From Thermoplasmatota archaeon (GTDB taxonomy: Archaea; Thermoplasmatota; Penumbrarchaeia; Penumbrarchaeales; Penumbrarchaeaceae), in contig JAUVBH010000010.1 of the NCBI GenBank assembly GCA_030591285.1, forward strand, positions 1 to 15,362: a stretch of DNA of 15,362 nucleotides, given 5' to 3'. A model generated the notes under the pieces. It searched no databases. It was not told where the DNA came from and was given only the letters and a program-made list of their open reading frames with translations. The position numbers were made by a program, and so were the translations under genes. Positions 6,002-14,102 of the stretch are shown in pieces. Each line of letters begins with the position of its first letter. Within the stretch, counting starts at the first letter, position 1.

Positions 6002-7762
6002 ATGGAGGACATAGCTAGGAGGCTCTTTCGATATCAGAGGCTGATATCACCTGATGCACATAGTGCACTCACGGAGAGCCCTGGTTTGTTGGATCGCCTT
6101 GAAGTCGCGCTTGGGGATGGGGCTAATCTTCCAATGATCATCGAAAGAACTCATCTGGAAAGCTTGATAGGCGACAAAATGTCCGACAAGATCGTCGATA
6201 AACCCAGGAAAATGGATAGATCAAGTTCCAAGGTTCATACAAAAACTATAGATGAAAAGAATATCAAGGAAAGCGAAGAGGTCCAGAAGGTGGCTATGGA
6301 TCTACTTATAGATGAACCATCCGGGTCAATAAAGAAAGAAAAGATCGATGTAAAACCGCTGGTTGAGATCAAGGAGATCCCATTCTCATCAAGATCTCTT
6401 ATCGCGCCGATATATAGGTCGGTCTCTGATATCATGAAGCATACTCCTGTATCTACCATGTCCCAGCCCCGAACAACAGGCCCTGGTGGTAGACCAAAAC
6501 CCCTGGCCTCGGAATATGATGGGGACCTAAGGATAATTAAAGACACCCTTGCATCCATGGGAGGTACAGGCAAGATAGAGGATTTCAAGAAACTCTTCAT
6601 GGACAGATTTCGATCTTTGAAGGACCTTCTTCTTCGGCAATATGGCGCACTTTCTCCATGTTTAGATATTGCCAATCTAAGAGGTTCTGAAGATACTGTA
6701 AATTTCATCGGGATCATTGAAAGTGTTCGTACCACAAAAAACGGACATACCATGATAAACCTGGAGGACCCGACAGGTAATATCCGGGTTCTGATATCCA
6801 ATAAAAAACGGGACCTATTCTCCATCAAGGTAGTCAATGATGAGGTCATAGGTATCGGGGGAAAATATAAAGGAAGTGATGGCCGAAGCGGAGCTATCGT
6901 TTTTGCAGATCAACTTTTCAAGGTTGATATTCCTGGGACACACCAAAGAAGGTTGTCCGAGGTCAAGGGACTTACCGCAGCCTTCACGTCAGACATTCAT
7001 ATCGGGTCAAAGATGTATCTGGAAAAAGATTGGAATAAAATGGTAAAATGGCTCAGGGGAGAAAGAGATGCATCTATGCCCGCGAAGGACGGGACCCGTG
7101 TAAAGTATCTTGTGGTAGCAGGAGATCTGGTTGATGGCATTGGGACCTATCCCGACCAGGACAAGGACTTGTTAATAAAGGATATTTTCAAACAGTACGA
7201 GGCTCTTGGGGAATCTCTATCAATGCTACCCGAGCACCTTGAGATAATTTTACTCCCGGGCAATCACGATGCTGTTAGATTGGCAGAACCTCAACCTCCA
7301 ATACCCAAGGAATATCAGGAGTGCTTCTCGAACTCCCATCTTCATTTCCTGCCCAATCCAGCATTCTTCTCTATCCATGGCGTTCATGTTACCGGATATC
7401 ACGGAAGGTCCATGGATGATCTGGTAACGTTGTTCAAGGACGTTACCTATGAAGATCCAATTGAAGGAATGAAGGAGATGCTCAGGTTCAGGCATTTTTC
7501 ACCAACATACGGTATGAGGAACCAGATATCTCCAGAGGAGAAGGATATGCTCATCATCGATGGTATTCCTGATATCTTTGTCTCTGGGCATGTTCACCGG
7601 TTTGGAATGGATTATTACAAAGGGATCCAACTTATCGAGGGTTCCACCTGGCAGTCTCAAACACAGTTCCAGAAGATGATGAATTTCAAGCCTCAACCCT
7701 CAAGGATGGGCATTGTGGAATTGGACCTTCCCGATTCAATGAGGGAATGGAAGCTTACCTGA
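6002..7762 (+). CDS. polB: DNA polymerase D small subunit DP1 (3'-5' exonuclease)
   Basis: This 586-residue protein is the proofreading subunit of the archaeal replicative polymerase PolD and partners with the catalytic DP2, which is not in this window. A short N-terminal domain (about 1-50) is followed by a charged, probably disordered linker (about 55-170). A helical region and an OB-fold follow (about 232-300, with FIGIIESVRTTKNGHTMINL). The C-terminal metallophosphatase domain has every expected metal ligand: SDIHIG (Asp331, His333), GDLVDG (Asp375), GNHD (Asn421, His422, Asp423), GYHG (His467) and GHVH (His530, His532). It should therefore be an active Mre11-like nuclease. ATG 6002 fits the TATA box 25-34 nt upstream. 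The last 8 bases overlap the convergent argF. The gene symbol for DP1 varies between annotations (polB, dp1). Confidence 0.95.
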   Translation: MEDIARRLFRYQRLISPDAHSALTESPGLLDRLEVALGDGANLPMIIERTHLESLIGDKMSDKIVDKPRKMDRSSSKVHTKTIDEKNIKESEEVQKVAMDLLIDEPSGSIKKEKIDVKPLVEIKEIPFSSRSLIAPIYRSVSDIMKHTPVSTMSQPRTTGPGGRPKPLASEYDGDLRIIKDTLASMGGTGKIEDFKKLFMDRFRSLKDLLLRQYGALSPCLDIANLRGSEDTVNFIGIIESVRTTKNGHTMINLEDPTGNIRVLISNKKRDLFSIKVVNDEVIGIGGKYKGSDGRSGAIVFADQLFKVDIPGTHQRRLSEVKGLTAAFTSDIHIGSKMYLEKDWNKMVKWLRGERDASMPAKDGTRVKYLVVAGDLVDGIGTYPDQDKDLLIKDIFKQYEALGESLSMLPEHLEIILLPGNHDAVRLAEPQPPIPKEYQECFSNSHLHFLPNPAFFSIHGVHVTGYHGRSMDDLVTLFKDVTYEDPIEGMKEMLRFRHFSPTYGMRNQISPEEKDMLIIDGIPDIFVSGHVHRFGMDYYKGIQLIEGSTWQSQTQFQKMMNFKPQPSRMGIVELDLPDSMREWKLT

Positions 7763-8678
7763 GTCCAGCCAGTCTTATCATAACTGCTTTTTGGCCGTGC
7801 ATCCTGTTCTCGGCTTCCTGGAATACTACAGATCTTGGTGAATCCATCACTTCATCAGTGACCTCTTCCCCCCTGTGGGCTGGGAGGCAGTGCATGAAAA
7901 TGGCATCCGGTTTGGCCTTGGAAAATAGGTCCATATTGATCTGGTATCCATCAAAGGCTTTCAATCTCGACCCCTTCTCCGTTTCATCACCCATGGAAAT
8001 GAATGTATCTGCATAGATAACATCGGCACCTGAAACTGCTTCAACTGGGTCTTCAGTTATTGTGATTGAAGCTCCTGTTTCAGAAGCAATTTCCTTGGCC
8101 TTGGTAAGCATCTCCTCATCCGGTTTGTAACCGATCGGACATGCGGCTTTAAGGTTCATACCAAGGATAGCTGCGCCGTAGAGAAGGGAATGTAATACAT
8201 TGTTCCCATCACCAACCCATGCCAGGGTTCTTCCTTTAAGGTCACCCTTGATCTCTACCATTGTCATGAAATCAGCAACTGCCTGGCAAGGATGCTCGAC
8301 ATTGTCAAGCCCATTGATCACCGGGACTTCGGCATGCTTTGCCAATTCGACAACATTCTTACTTTCAAAAGCCCGATACATTATCATGTCGGCGAATCTG
8401 GAAAGGACCTTGGCAACGTCATGGACCGACTCTCTTTTGCCGATCTGTATCTCATTTGGAGAGAGATATAGAGCGGTTCCTCCGAGTTGTGTGAATCCTA
8501 CTTCGAATGAGATCCTTGTCCTGAGACTTGGTTTCTCAAATACCATCACAAGGGTCTTTCCTTTGAAGGGAACGATGTCCATTCCATCTTTATGTTCGCC
8601 CTTCATTGTGATCGCAAGATCGATAATTTCTTTGAATTCGTCCTTGATGTCAAGGACAGAAACGAGGTCCCGTTTCAT
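7755..8678 (-). CDS. argF: Ornithine carbamoyltransferase
   Basis: The 307-residue enzyme joins carbamoyl phosphate and ornithine to make citrulline in arginine synthesis. Carbamoyl-phosphate motifs are SLRTR (51-55, usually STRTR) and HPCQ (129-132). The ornithine-binding region has DNVEHP (125-130) and DTFISMG (224-230), and the catalytic HCLP is at 263-266. The SMG motif separates it from aspartate carbamoyltransferase. The Thr-to-Leu change in SLRTR is conservative in position and does not by itself suggest loss of activity. ATG 8678 is supported by AAGGAG 8 nt upstream. No other arginine gene is next to it; its neighbours are DP1, which converges and overlaps by 8 bp, and a divergent regulator. 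Confidence 0.93.
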   Translation of the reverse strand: MKRDLVSVLDIKDEFKEIIDLAITMKGEHKDGMDIVPFKGKTLVMVFEKPSLRTRISFEVGFTQLGGTALYLSPNEIQIGKRESVHDVAKVLSRFADMIMYRAFESKNVVELAKHAEVPVINGLDNVEHPCQAVADFMTMVEIKGDLKGRTLAWVGDGNNVLHSLLYGAAILGMNLKAACPIGYKPDEEMLTKAKEIASETGASITITEDPVEAVSGADVIYADTFISMGDETEKGSRLKAFDGYQINMDLFSKAKPDAIFMHCLPAHRGEEVTDEVMDSPRSVVFQEAENRMHGQKAVMIRLAGLR

Positions 8679-8686
8679 ATGAACTT

Positions 8687-8692
8687 CTCCTT
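8687..8692 (-). promoter_or_regulatory. Ribosome binding site AAGGAG for argF
   Basis: AAGGAG on the minus strand, 8 nt before ATG 8678, fixes the start. It lies in a short leader downstream of a clear TATA box. Confidence 0.7.
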
Positions 8693-8716
8693 CTTTTTCG
8701 ACCTAAGTCAAGGTTT

Positions 8717-8726
8717 GATATATAGG
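8717..8726 (-). promoter_or_regulatory. TATA box for argF
   Basis: CCTATATATC on the minus strand is centred about 44 nt from ATG 8678. A start site 26 nt downstream gives a leader of about 18 nt that contains the Shine-Dalgarno sequence. Confidence 0.6.
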
Positions 8727-8760
8727 TTTCCCGTAGTATCATCCCAATACCCAGACAAGC

Positions 8761-8768
8761 TTTATTAA
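8761..8768 (+). promoter_or_regulatory. Possible TATA box upstream of the structured leader
   Basis: TTTATTAA would place a transcription start near 8790, at the first arm of the 9-bp hairpin described for 8784-8826. It could drive a small RNA or a long leader of the regulator at 8958. Confidence 0.35.
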
Positions 8769-8783
8769 GATTGAAAACAGATA

Positions 8784-8927
8784 CGGTATGTTGTGTGGTT
8801 CATCGCCCCATACAACTCGCTATACGAACTACGTTGCAGGGGAGTAGCTGTTTCTTAGGTGTATCACTCCAATATGCTGAACAATCCTCTCTTCCGAGAC
8901 CCCTGCAACACTCTTGTTTTGCAAAAC
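8784..8927 (+). ncRNA. Candidate structured RNA or 5' leader of the COG1395 regulator
   Basis: Three structures lie in a row. First, GTTGTGTGG (8790-8798) pairs with CCATACAAC (8808-8816), 9 bp with one G-U pair. It can be extended by CG(G)TAT/ATACG to 8784-8826. Second, GTTGCAGGGG (8833-8842) pairs perfectly with CCCCTGCAAC (8900-8909) around a 57-nt interior. That interior holds a small TCTC-TTCC-GAGA hairpin stacked directly on the stem. Third, the 12-bp palindrome GTTTTGCAAAAC is at 8916-8927. The region also reads as an N-terminal extension of the downstream ORF (starts at 8859 or 8874), but those residues do not resemble the family. I know no RNA family that matches. It may be a small RNA, or a leader that controls the regulator. 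Confidence 0.35.
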
Positions 8928-8930
8928 TTA

Positions 8931-8940
8931 ATCATATATG
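8931..8940 (+). promoter_or_regulatory. Possible TATA box close to the COG1395 gene
   Basis: ATCATATATG is centred about 22 nt before GTG 8958, a little short for a leaderless start but still plausible. Confidence 0.3.
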
Positions 8941-8957
8941 ATCCAGGTTATTACCCT

Positions 8958-9905
8958 GTGACGATTTTAAAACAATTCGACCTACAAAAAGACCTAAGAA
9001 CCATTCTTGATAGATCGGGTTTCATCACCTCGCAGCTCTCAGACCAGGTAAGATCCAGTTTTGAACTGATATCACGCAGGGATGATCTATTGGTCCTGAC
9101 AAAGATCGTCACAATGTATGAAGAATTGAACCGGAACCAGGCAATTGAAATGCTCTCCCTTGCCAGGGTTCTGAGAGGATCACCAGTAATGATCCTGCCT
9201 TCGACCTCAGCACAGAAGATCCAGGATGGGGCCCTATACGTCAGATATGGGGTCCCAATGATGACCTTCAATACCCTTTTCGACTATATTATTGAAGAGA
9301 TCCCTCCAATGATCTACAGAGGGTCGAATGGATTCTTTGTAACCCTGGATGGACCACTTTTAAGGACACGGAGGAACGCTCTTGGTATCTCACTTGGAGC
9401 ACTCGCCGAGGCAGTGGGTGTTTCCAGAAGAGCTGTACAAATGTATGAATCTGGAATGGGAGCGGATATGGATATTGCCCTTCGTATCGAACATGTACTG
9501 AGAATTCCACTTATTCTACCATTGAACCCTTTTTCGACAAATGAGGACCTGCAGACCATACGTGATGGAATGGACACTCTTGAAGGTATGAAGAAAGAGG
9601 TCCTTGAGCATCTGGGCTCTATTGGTATGGAGGTTTTTCCTACACAGAGATGCCCATTCGATGCCCTGGCCAGGGAAGAAAAAGAACTGATATTGACATC
9701 GGTTGGCGGCGGCCAAAGGGGCCTTCAACATAGAGCGGAGAATTTAAGCAGGATCAGCAAGGTCACAGGTGGAGACCCGGTTATGATCGTCTCAGATCAG
9801 ATCAAAAAGCGGAAGATCGGCGATACACCGGTTCTAAAGATATCCGAAATAAAAAACACTGATAATGTTGAAAGCCTCATTCAATTGATCAGGGAAAGAT
9901 CTTGA
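8958..9905 (+). CDS. Archaeal HTH-type transcriptional regulator (COG1395-like)
   Basis: From GTG 8958 this is a 315-residue protein. The N-terminal domain (about 1-125) resembles a nuclease-like or restriction-endonuclease-like fold seen in this archaeal family, with SSFELISRRDDLLVLTKIV (33-51) and the conserved GALYVRYGVPMMTFNT (91-106). A Cro/C1-type helix-turn-helix follows at about 134-188: LRTRRNALGISLGALAEAVG, then VSRRAVQMYESG. The C-terminal 120 residues are specific to the family. Targets are unknown. Longer frames begin at GTG 8859 or ATG 8874. The added residues do not look like the family and overlap strong hairpins, so I prefer 8958, which has a weak AGGT 9 nt upstream. It is divergent from argF, but nothing shows that it regulates argF. 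Confidence 0.8.
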   Translation: MTILKQFDLQKDLRTILDRSGFITSQLSDQVRSSFELISRRDDLLVLTKIVTMYEELNRNQAIEMLSLARVLRGSPVMILPSTSAQKIQDGALYVRYGVPMMTFNTLFDYIIEEIPPMIYRGSNGFFVTLDGPLLRTRRNALGISLGALAEAVGVSRRAVQMYESGMGADMDIALRIEHVLRIPLILPLNPFSTNEDLQTIRDGMDTLEGMKKEVLEHLGSIGMEVFPTQRCPFDALAREEKELILTSVGGGQRGLQHRAENLSRISKVTGGDPVMIVSDQIKKRKIGDTPVLKISEIKNTDNVESLIQLIRERS

Positions 9906-9944
9906 GTATTTCATATTGTCCAGGTGTATCCAATATCTCCCAAG

Positions 9945-9954
9945 TTTTATATAG
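9945..9954 (+). promoter_or_regulatory. TATA box for the large surface-protein gene
   Basis: TTTTATATAG is centred about 33 nt before ATG 9983. Transcription would start within about 8 nt of the coding region, at or near the in-frame GTG 9977. Confidence 0.6.
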
Positions 9955-9982
9955 ACAACCTTACACTTTTGTAAAGGTGTCA

Positions 9983-12900
9983 ATGAAAACTTACATTGGG
10001 ATGTCCAGCAAGGTCTTGACAATCTCCCTATTTTTTGCATTTTTTATTATTTCCATCCCAATTTCATCTTCCGGATTGGATGATGCAACGGATAATGTGA
10101 TCTTCAATGGCAGTGATTCCTTCGATTCCTCCTCTTATGTTAGATCGGGGGATGGGACCCAGGGAGATCCATTTATCATTTCTGATATTGCCATGGGGCC
10201 ATATTCGCTGTCGATCCTTAATTCAGTTGAATATGTGGTGATAAAGAACATCACTTTCAATTCTGGTAGTGGTTGGGCCATTTCATTGACATCAACAAAT
10301 AATGTTCTAATTTACAATGTCACAACCAATGGAAAAGGTCAGTTGATCTATGCTTCCTCATGTCAGAATATCATCGTCCTTGATTGCAAATTTTCCAATG
10401 TCAAATCAGTAACGGATTCTTGCAGGTTCGATAATGTTGTTGACCTTTCTATTCAGGATTCGATCTTCGATGATGATAATGTAACTGGAGCTGGAAGAAT
10501 ACATTTCAATAACCAGGGATCGGACCATACATTCCTTCGAAATTATTGTGAGGGAGTAGCATACGTTGATGAGAGATTTCTTGGTTCAGGTCAATTGATC
10601 AACAATACATTTATCAACTCTCCTGTCTCCATTACAGCAGGAAATACAGACGGTCAGATCATAGATAATATATTTGACACCTCTTCTGGAGACGCGTTGA
10701 CCATAGTATCAAGTTTCAGGTTAAAGATATCTGGAAATTTCTTCAGGGGGAACAATGGGATATATTTTCAGTCGATCCCTTTCCAATGGGATACCACACC
10801 TGGGTGGATCGATAATAACACATTTGAATCGTGTGGGGTAGGGATTGGAACAGCAAACAATTGGCAAACCAGATTGTCCCGATACAATGTCCTTTACAAT
10901 TACTTCGGTAACTGCACTGGTTATGCAGTTAACCTGAACTATGGTAATAATAATTATTTCTGGAGGAATACCTTTTATCACAATGCAGGGACCGATAATT
11001 CCACTGCAGGTGCCCAGGCAACTATGGTAAATTGGGGAACGCCCGCAAATGCAAATCTTTGGACAATTGGAACACTTGGCAACTTCTGGGCAAATCATAG
11101 AACACCAGATTCAGATAATAATGGTATCACCGATGTGAACTACACGATCCCTCAAGGAGGGATAGATTCTCGCCCATCCACAAATCCATATTTCGATACT
11201 TCACCACCCAATGGGGTAATTACCCACCCTCCATCTGGAACATATCCCCGATCCTATATCCAGGTTCAATGGGACGCATCAGATGTTGGTTCTGGTATAG
11301 AGAAGGTTGAGCTCTCAATTGATGGTGGACCTTATGAACCGGTCACTGGAAAGGATCACCATAGCATCTTTCTTCAAAAAGGGGTTCACGACCTTGTCCT
11401 TCGAACATATGACAGGGCTGGTTTGTTCGATGAAAATGAGGTCCAGGTGACAATTTTGGATACAGAGAGTGTCCTTGGTCTCGATCATCCTACGAATGGG
11501 GTATACTACTCGAATACAACACATAGATTGGCTTGGAACGTTAAACCTTATTTTGAAACCGTCAACATGACCCTCATTCTGGACGGGACCACCTCATATC
11601 TACCAACCAATGCGCGACTCCTTACAAAGGAATTCACAGAGGGTCCCCACTCCATGAAGATCAAGATAATCGACGATGATGGAATGAGCTTTGAGAGGAC
11701 CTCCGAGTTCACTGTGGATCTGACGCCACCGGAAATAATCGTCAGATCACCCCTGTCGGATTCAGTTATCTCAAACTCTTTCGTAACTTTCAATTACTCA
11801 GCTGAGGATAATTTCGGTATCGACAGGGTAGAGATAAGGTACGATAACGAGCCTTATGTTGACAGAACAGGACTATTTGAGTTCTCAGATTTCCTATCGG
11901 TAGGAAGCCATCTGCTCAATATCAGGGTATTTGATCTAGCTGAAACAGAGTCCAATCTGACAATACCATTTAATGTGGGTGGGGATCCAGGCATTTCGAT
12001 CATAGCACCTGTGAACGGAACGGTCACCAAAGAGACTATAATTCAGTTTGCATGGGATTATACCGGTCCATTTCCTTGGACCCAATCCTCTTTAAGGGTT
12101 GGAAAAGGACCATTCGAGGATATGGGTGGCGCAAAGGAGTTGAATATCAACTTGCATAGCGATGGGGAATATGCCCTGACAATTCGGCTGGAAGACGTTT
12201 TCGGCAATTATATAGAAAAGTCCTCAACTGTCACAAAGGACACAAGGTCCCCGATCGTCGATTTCATCTACCCCAAGGATGGTCAGGTGGTAAATAAAGA
12301 AGAAATTGAGATACAATGGATCGGAACAGACAATATACCTCTCCCTATTGCAGAATATCAGTTAAAGATCGATGGTGGGTCGTGGATAGATGTCAGTGGT
12401 TCGTCCTTAAGGAATGAGACATTGGATCCAGGTGAACATTCCCTGAGGATCAAGGCAATAGACCTAGCAGGGAATGTCGGTGAAAAGGTGATAACGTTCC
12501 ATATAGACACAACTCCTCCTACTCTAAGGATCATCTCTCCCGTGAAAAATGCGTTCTTGAAAGATTCCTTGACAACGATAGAATGGGAAGCGTCGGATGA
12601 TCTAGAACTCAACGATCTCACCCTAATTATCGATCACAGATCCCGTATCGATGTCCTTGGAAGGTCCACCTATTCCACCACAATTGGGACCGATGGAGCT
12701 CACACGATCTCATTGATCGGTGTGGATACAGCAGGAAACCTTGTCAACAATACAATAACAATATTCGTTGATCTTCTTCCTCCACAACTATCATGGATCG
12801 ATGAACCTAACGGCACTGTTGGATGGTATTATGTTAACATCTCTTGGGATGCTTCTGATGAGTTTGGGATCATGAATCTAACATTGTATGTGAACGATGA

Positions 12901-14035
12901 TCCAATATTTCTCCCGGTTAATTCAACTTACATCAATCTCACACTCGATGAAGGAACCTATCGATTTTCTCTTGTTGCCAAAGATTTTGTTGAATGGATA
13001 TTTGAGATATTCTCAACCGAAGACCTGGTGATCGATACAACTCCTCCTGAATTGAGTATTGATCTGGATCAATCGAATGTACTCGGTGGCAAGGCTTCGA
13101 TATACTGGCTTTCCTCAGATGGTGGATCCGGTATAGCTCTTACCGAGATCGATATTGACGGCGAAGGATATGCTATAATCACAATTGGTCAGCTATATGT
13201 CTTTGAGGAACTGGAACCGGGTGAGCATAGGATAACGATCAGGGTCAAGGACAATTCTGGAAACTATCAGGAAGTTTATTGGGACATAGAGATCAAAAAG
13301 GAAAATGGTTCCGGTGGGGAGGACGATGGTGGTGGACTTCCAACCATGGGTTGGATAGCAATGTTACTGGTGGGAGCGTTAGTATTGTTGATGGTGATCG
13401 GGATCATAATTTCCAAGAAAAGATCCAAACCAGAAGAGAAAAAGACGGTCGTCAAGAAACCAGACAGGATCGATATTGGACTTCCGGCAACCGCAGCTCA
13501 TTCTGCTCTGGGGAACAGACCAACCAATATGGACCTGCCTCCTGTATCTGCACATAAGGTAGAGACCAGGGAAGATGGTTCTGGTTACATTAGACCAAAA
13601 TCAGAAAAGAAGAAAGAAAAGAAGATCATCGAAATGAGAGATGAGCCTGACAATGAGACCCTTTCTGATGATAGCGCCGGTATACCTGATACCAATGAAG
13701 AATTGGATGAACCCCACCTTGCTCCAACTCCCCCTACCCCTGAAGAAGAGGTAGCGGAGGAAATGTTCACCAACAGATCACAGGAAATGCCATTGGTGGA
13801 TCTGCCTGAAGAGGAAGATGATGATGAGGACGTATACACTCCACCTATGAAGAAAGGAAAAAGTATTGAGACACCAACGTGGGATGAGGACGAAGAAATG
13901 GTGGGTGGTGCTCCTGTCAGCAGAAGAGCTTCAATAGAGAGCGTCGACACAATTGACGATATCCAGGATTGGGATGATATGGAGGAGATCGATGAACTCG
14001 AGGATTTCGATGAGATCGATGAATGGGAAGAGTGA
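9983..14035 (+). CDS. Large surface protein: beta-helix, about eight Ig-like repeats, C-terminal membrane anchor and acidic tail
   Basis: From ATG 9983 the protein has 1350 residues. A signal peptide spans about residues 7-30 (hydrophobic core VLTISLFFAFFIISIPI). Residues about 60-400 are a NosD/pectate-lyase-like right-handed beta-helix rich in short N-x-F/I turns, ending with NFWANHRTPDSDNNGITDVNY. About eight Ig-like modules of roughly 88 residues follow (405-1105). Many start with [ST]PP plus a strand and contain WxASD and AxDxAGN-like turns. Many N-x-S/T sites suggest N-glycosylation. A flexible GSGGEDDGGG linker precedes one membrane helix (about 1124-1146), a KKRSK stop-transfer patch, and a cytoplasmic tail of about 200 residues. 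The tail ends in triplet repeats (1318-1350) and includes a basic RRAS site just before them. A role in adhesion, cell-cell contact or envelope structure is likely but unproven. A nominal TTG at 9902 lies inside the previous gene and is rejected. Confidence 0.85.
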   Translation: MKTYIGMSSKVLTISLFFAFFIISIPISSSGLDDATDNVIFNGSDSFDSSSYVRSGDGTQGDPFIISDIAMGPYSLSILNSVEYVVIKNITFNSGSGWAISLTSTNNVLIYNVTTNGKGQLIYASSCQNIIVLDCKFSNVKSVTDSCRFDNVVDLSIQDSIFDDDNVTGAGRIHFNNQGSDHTFLRNYCEGVAYVDERFLGSGQLINNTFINSPVSITAGNTDGQIIDNIFDTSSGDALTIVSSFRLKISGNFFRGNNGIYFQSIPFQWDTTPGWIDNNTFESCGVGIGTANNWQTRLSRYNVLYNYFGNCTGYAVNLNYGNNNYFWRNTFYHNAGTDNSTAGAQATMVNWGTPANANLWTIGTLGNFWANHRTPDSDNNGITDVNYTIPQGGIDSRPSTNPYFDTSPPNGVITHPPSGTYPRSYIQVQWDASDVGSGIEKVELSIDGGPYEPVTGKDHHSIFLQKGVHDLVLRTYDRAGLFDENEVQVTILDTESVLGLDHPTNGVYYSNTTHRLAWNVKPYFETVNMTLILDGTTSYLPTNARLLTKEFTEGPHSMKIKIIDDDGMSFERTSEFTVDLTPPEIIVRSPLSDSVISNSFVTFNYSAEDNFGIDRVEIRYDNEPYVDRTGLFEFSDFLSVGSHLLNIRVFDLAETESNLTIPFNVGGDPGISIIAPVNGTVTKETIIQFAWDYTGPFPWTQSSLRVGKGPFEDMGGAKELNINLHSDGEYALTIRLEDVFGNYIEKSSTVTKDTRSPIVDFIYPKDGQVVNKEEIEIQWIGTDNIPLPIAEYQLKIDGGSWIDVSGSSLRNETLDPGEHSLRIKAIDLAGNVGEKVITFHIDTTPPTLRIISPVKNAFLKDSLTTIEWEASDDLELNDLTLIIDHRSRIDVLGRSTYSTTIGTDGAHTISLIGVDTAGNLVNNTITIFVDLLPPQLSWIDEPNGTVGWYYVNISWDASDEFGIMNLTLYVNDDPIFLPVNSTYINLTLDEGTYRFSLVAKDFVEWIFEIFSTEDLVIDTTPPELSIDLDQSNVLGGKASIYWLSSDGGSGIALTEIDIDGEGYAIITIGQLYVFEELEPGEHRITIRVKDNSGNYQEVYWDIEIKKENGSGGEDDGGGLPTMGWIAMLLVGALVLLMVIGIIISKKRSKPEEKKTVVKKPDRIDIGLPATAAHSALGNRPTNMDLPPVSAHKVETREDGSGYIRPKSEKKKEKKIIEMRDEPDNETLSDDSAGIPDTNEELDEPHLAPTPPTPEEEVAEEMFTNRSQEMPLVDLPEEEDDDEDVYTPPMKKGKSIETPTWDEDEEMVGGAPVSRRASIESVDTIDDIQDWDDMEEIDELEDFDEIDEWEE

Positions 14036-14075
14036 ACATCTCACCGTAAAGTATCAATAAAACCTTCAATTCCAC

Positions 14076-14096
14076 CCCTCCAAACACAGTGGAGGG
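14076..14096 (+). other. Small hairpin that would hide the yitT ribosome binding site
   Basis: CCCTCC (14076-14081) pairs with GGAGGG (14091-14096), a 9-nt loop apart. The second arm is the Shine-Dalgarno sequence for ATG 14103, 6 nt away. It also shows that ATG 14097, directly abutting the site, is the less likely start. Confidence 0.4.
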
Positions 14097-14102
14097 ATGC
14101 CC

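Noticed and set aside
6953..6960. TTGTCCGA in DP1, reverse complement of TCGGACAA
   Set aside because: An 8-mer is expected about 0.5 times by chance in this window, and it lacks the dyad.
8833..8909. tRNA-like outline (long closing stem with a stacked small hairpin)
   Set aside because: No T-loop consensus, no anticodon arm of proper size and no CCA context; only the closing stem is convincing.
9902..9982. N-terminal extension of the large surface protein from TTG 9902
   Set aside because: It overlaps the preceding gene, contains the TATA box, and would put 27 extra polar residues before the signal peptide.
13585..13950. Minus-strand open frame rich in Ser opposite the acidic tail
   Set aside because: It is the shadow of Asp/Glu codons on the other strand; no start signal or family likeness.
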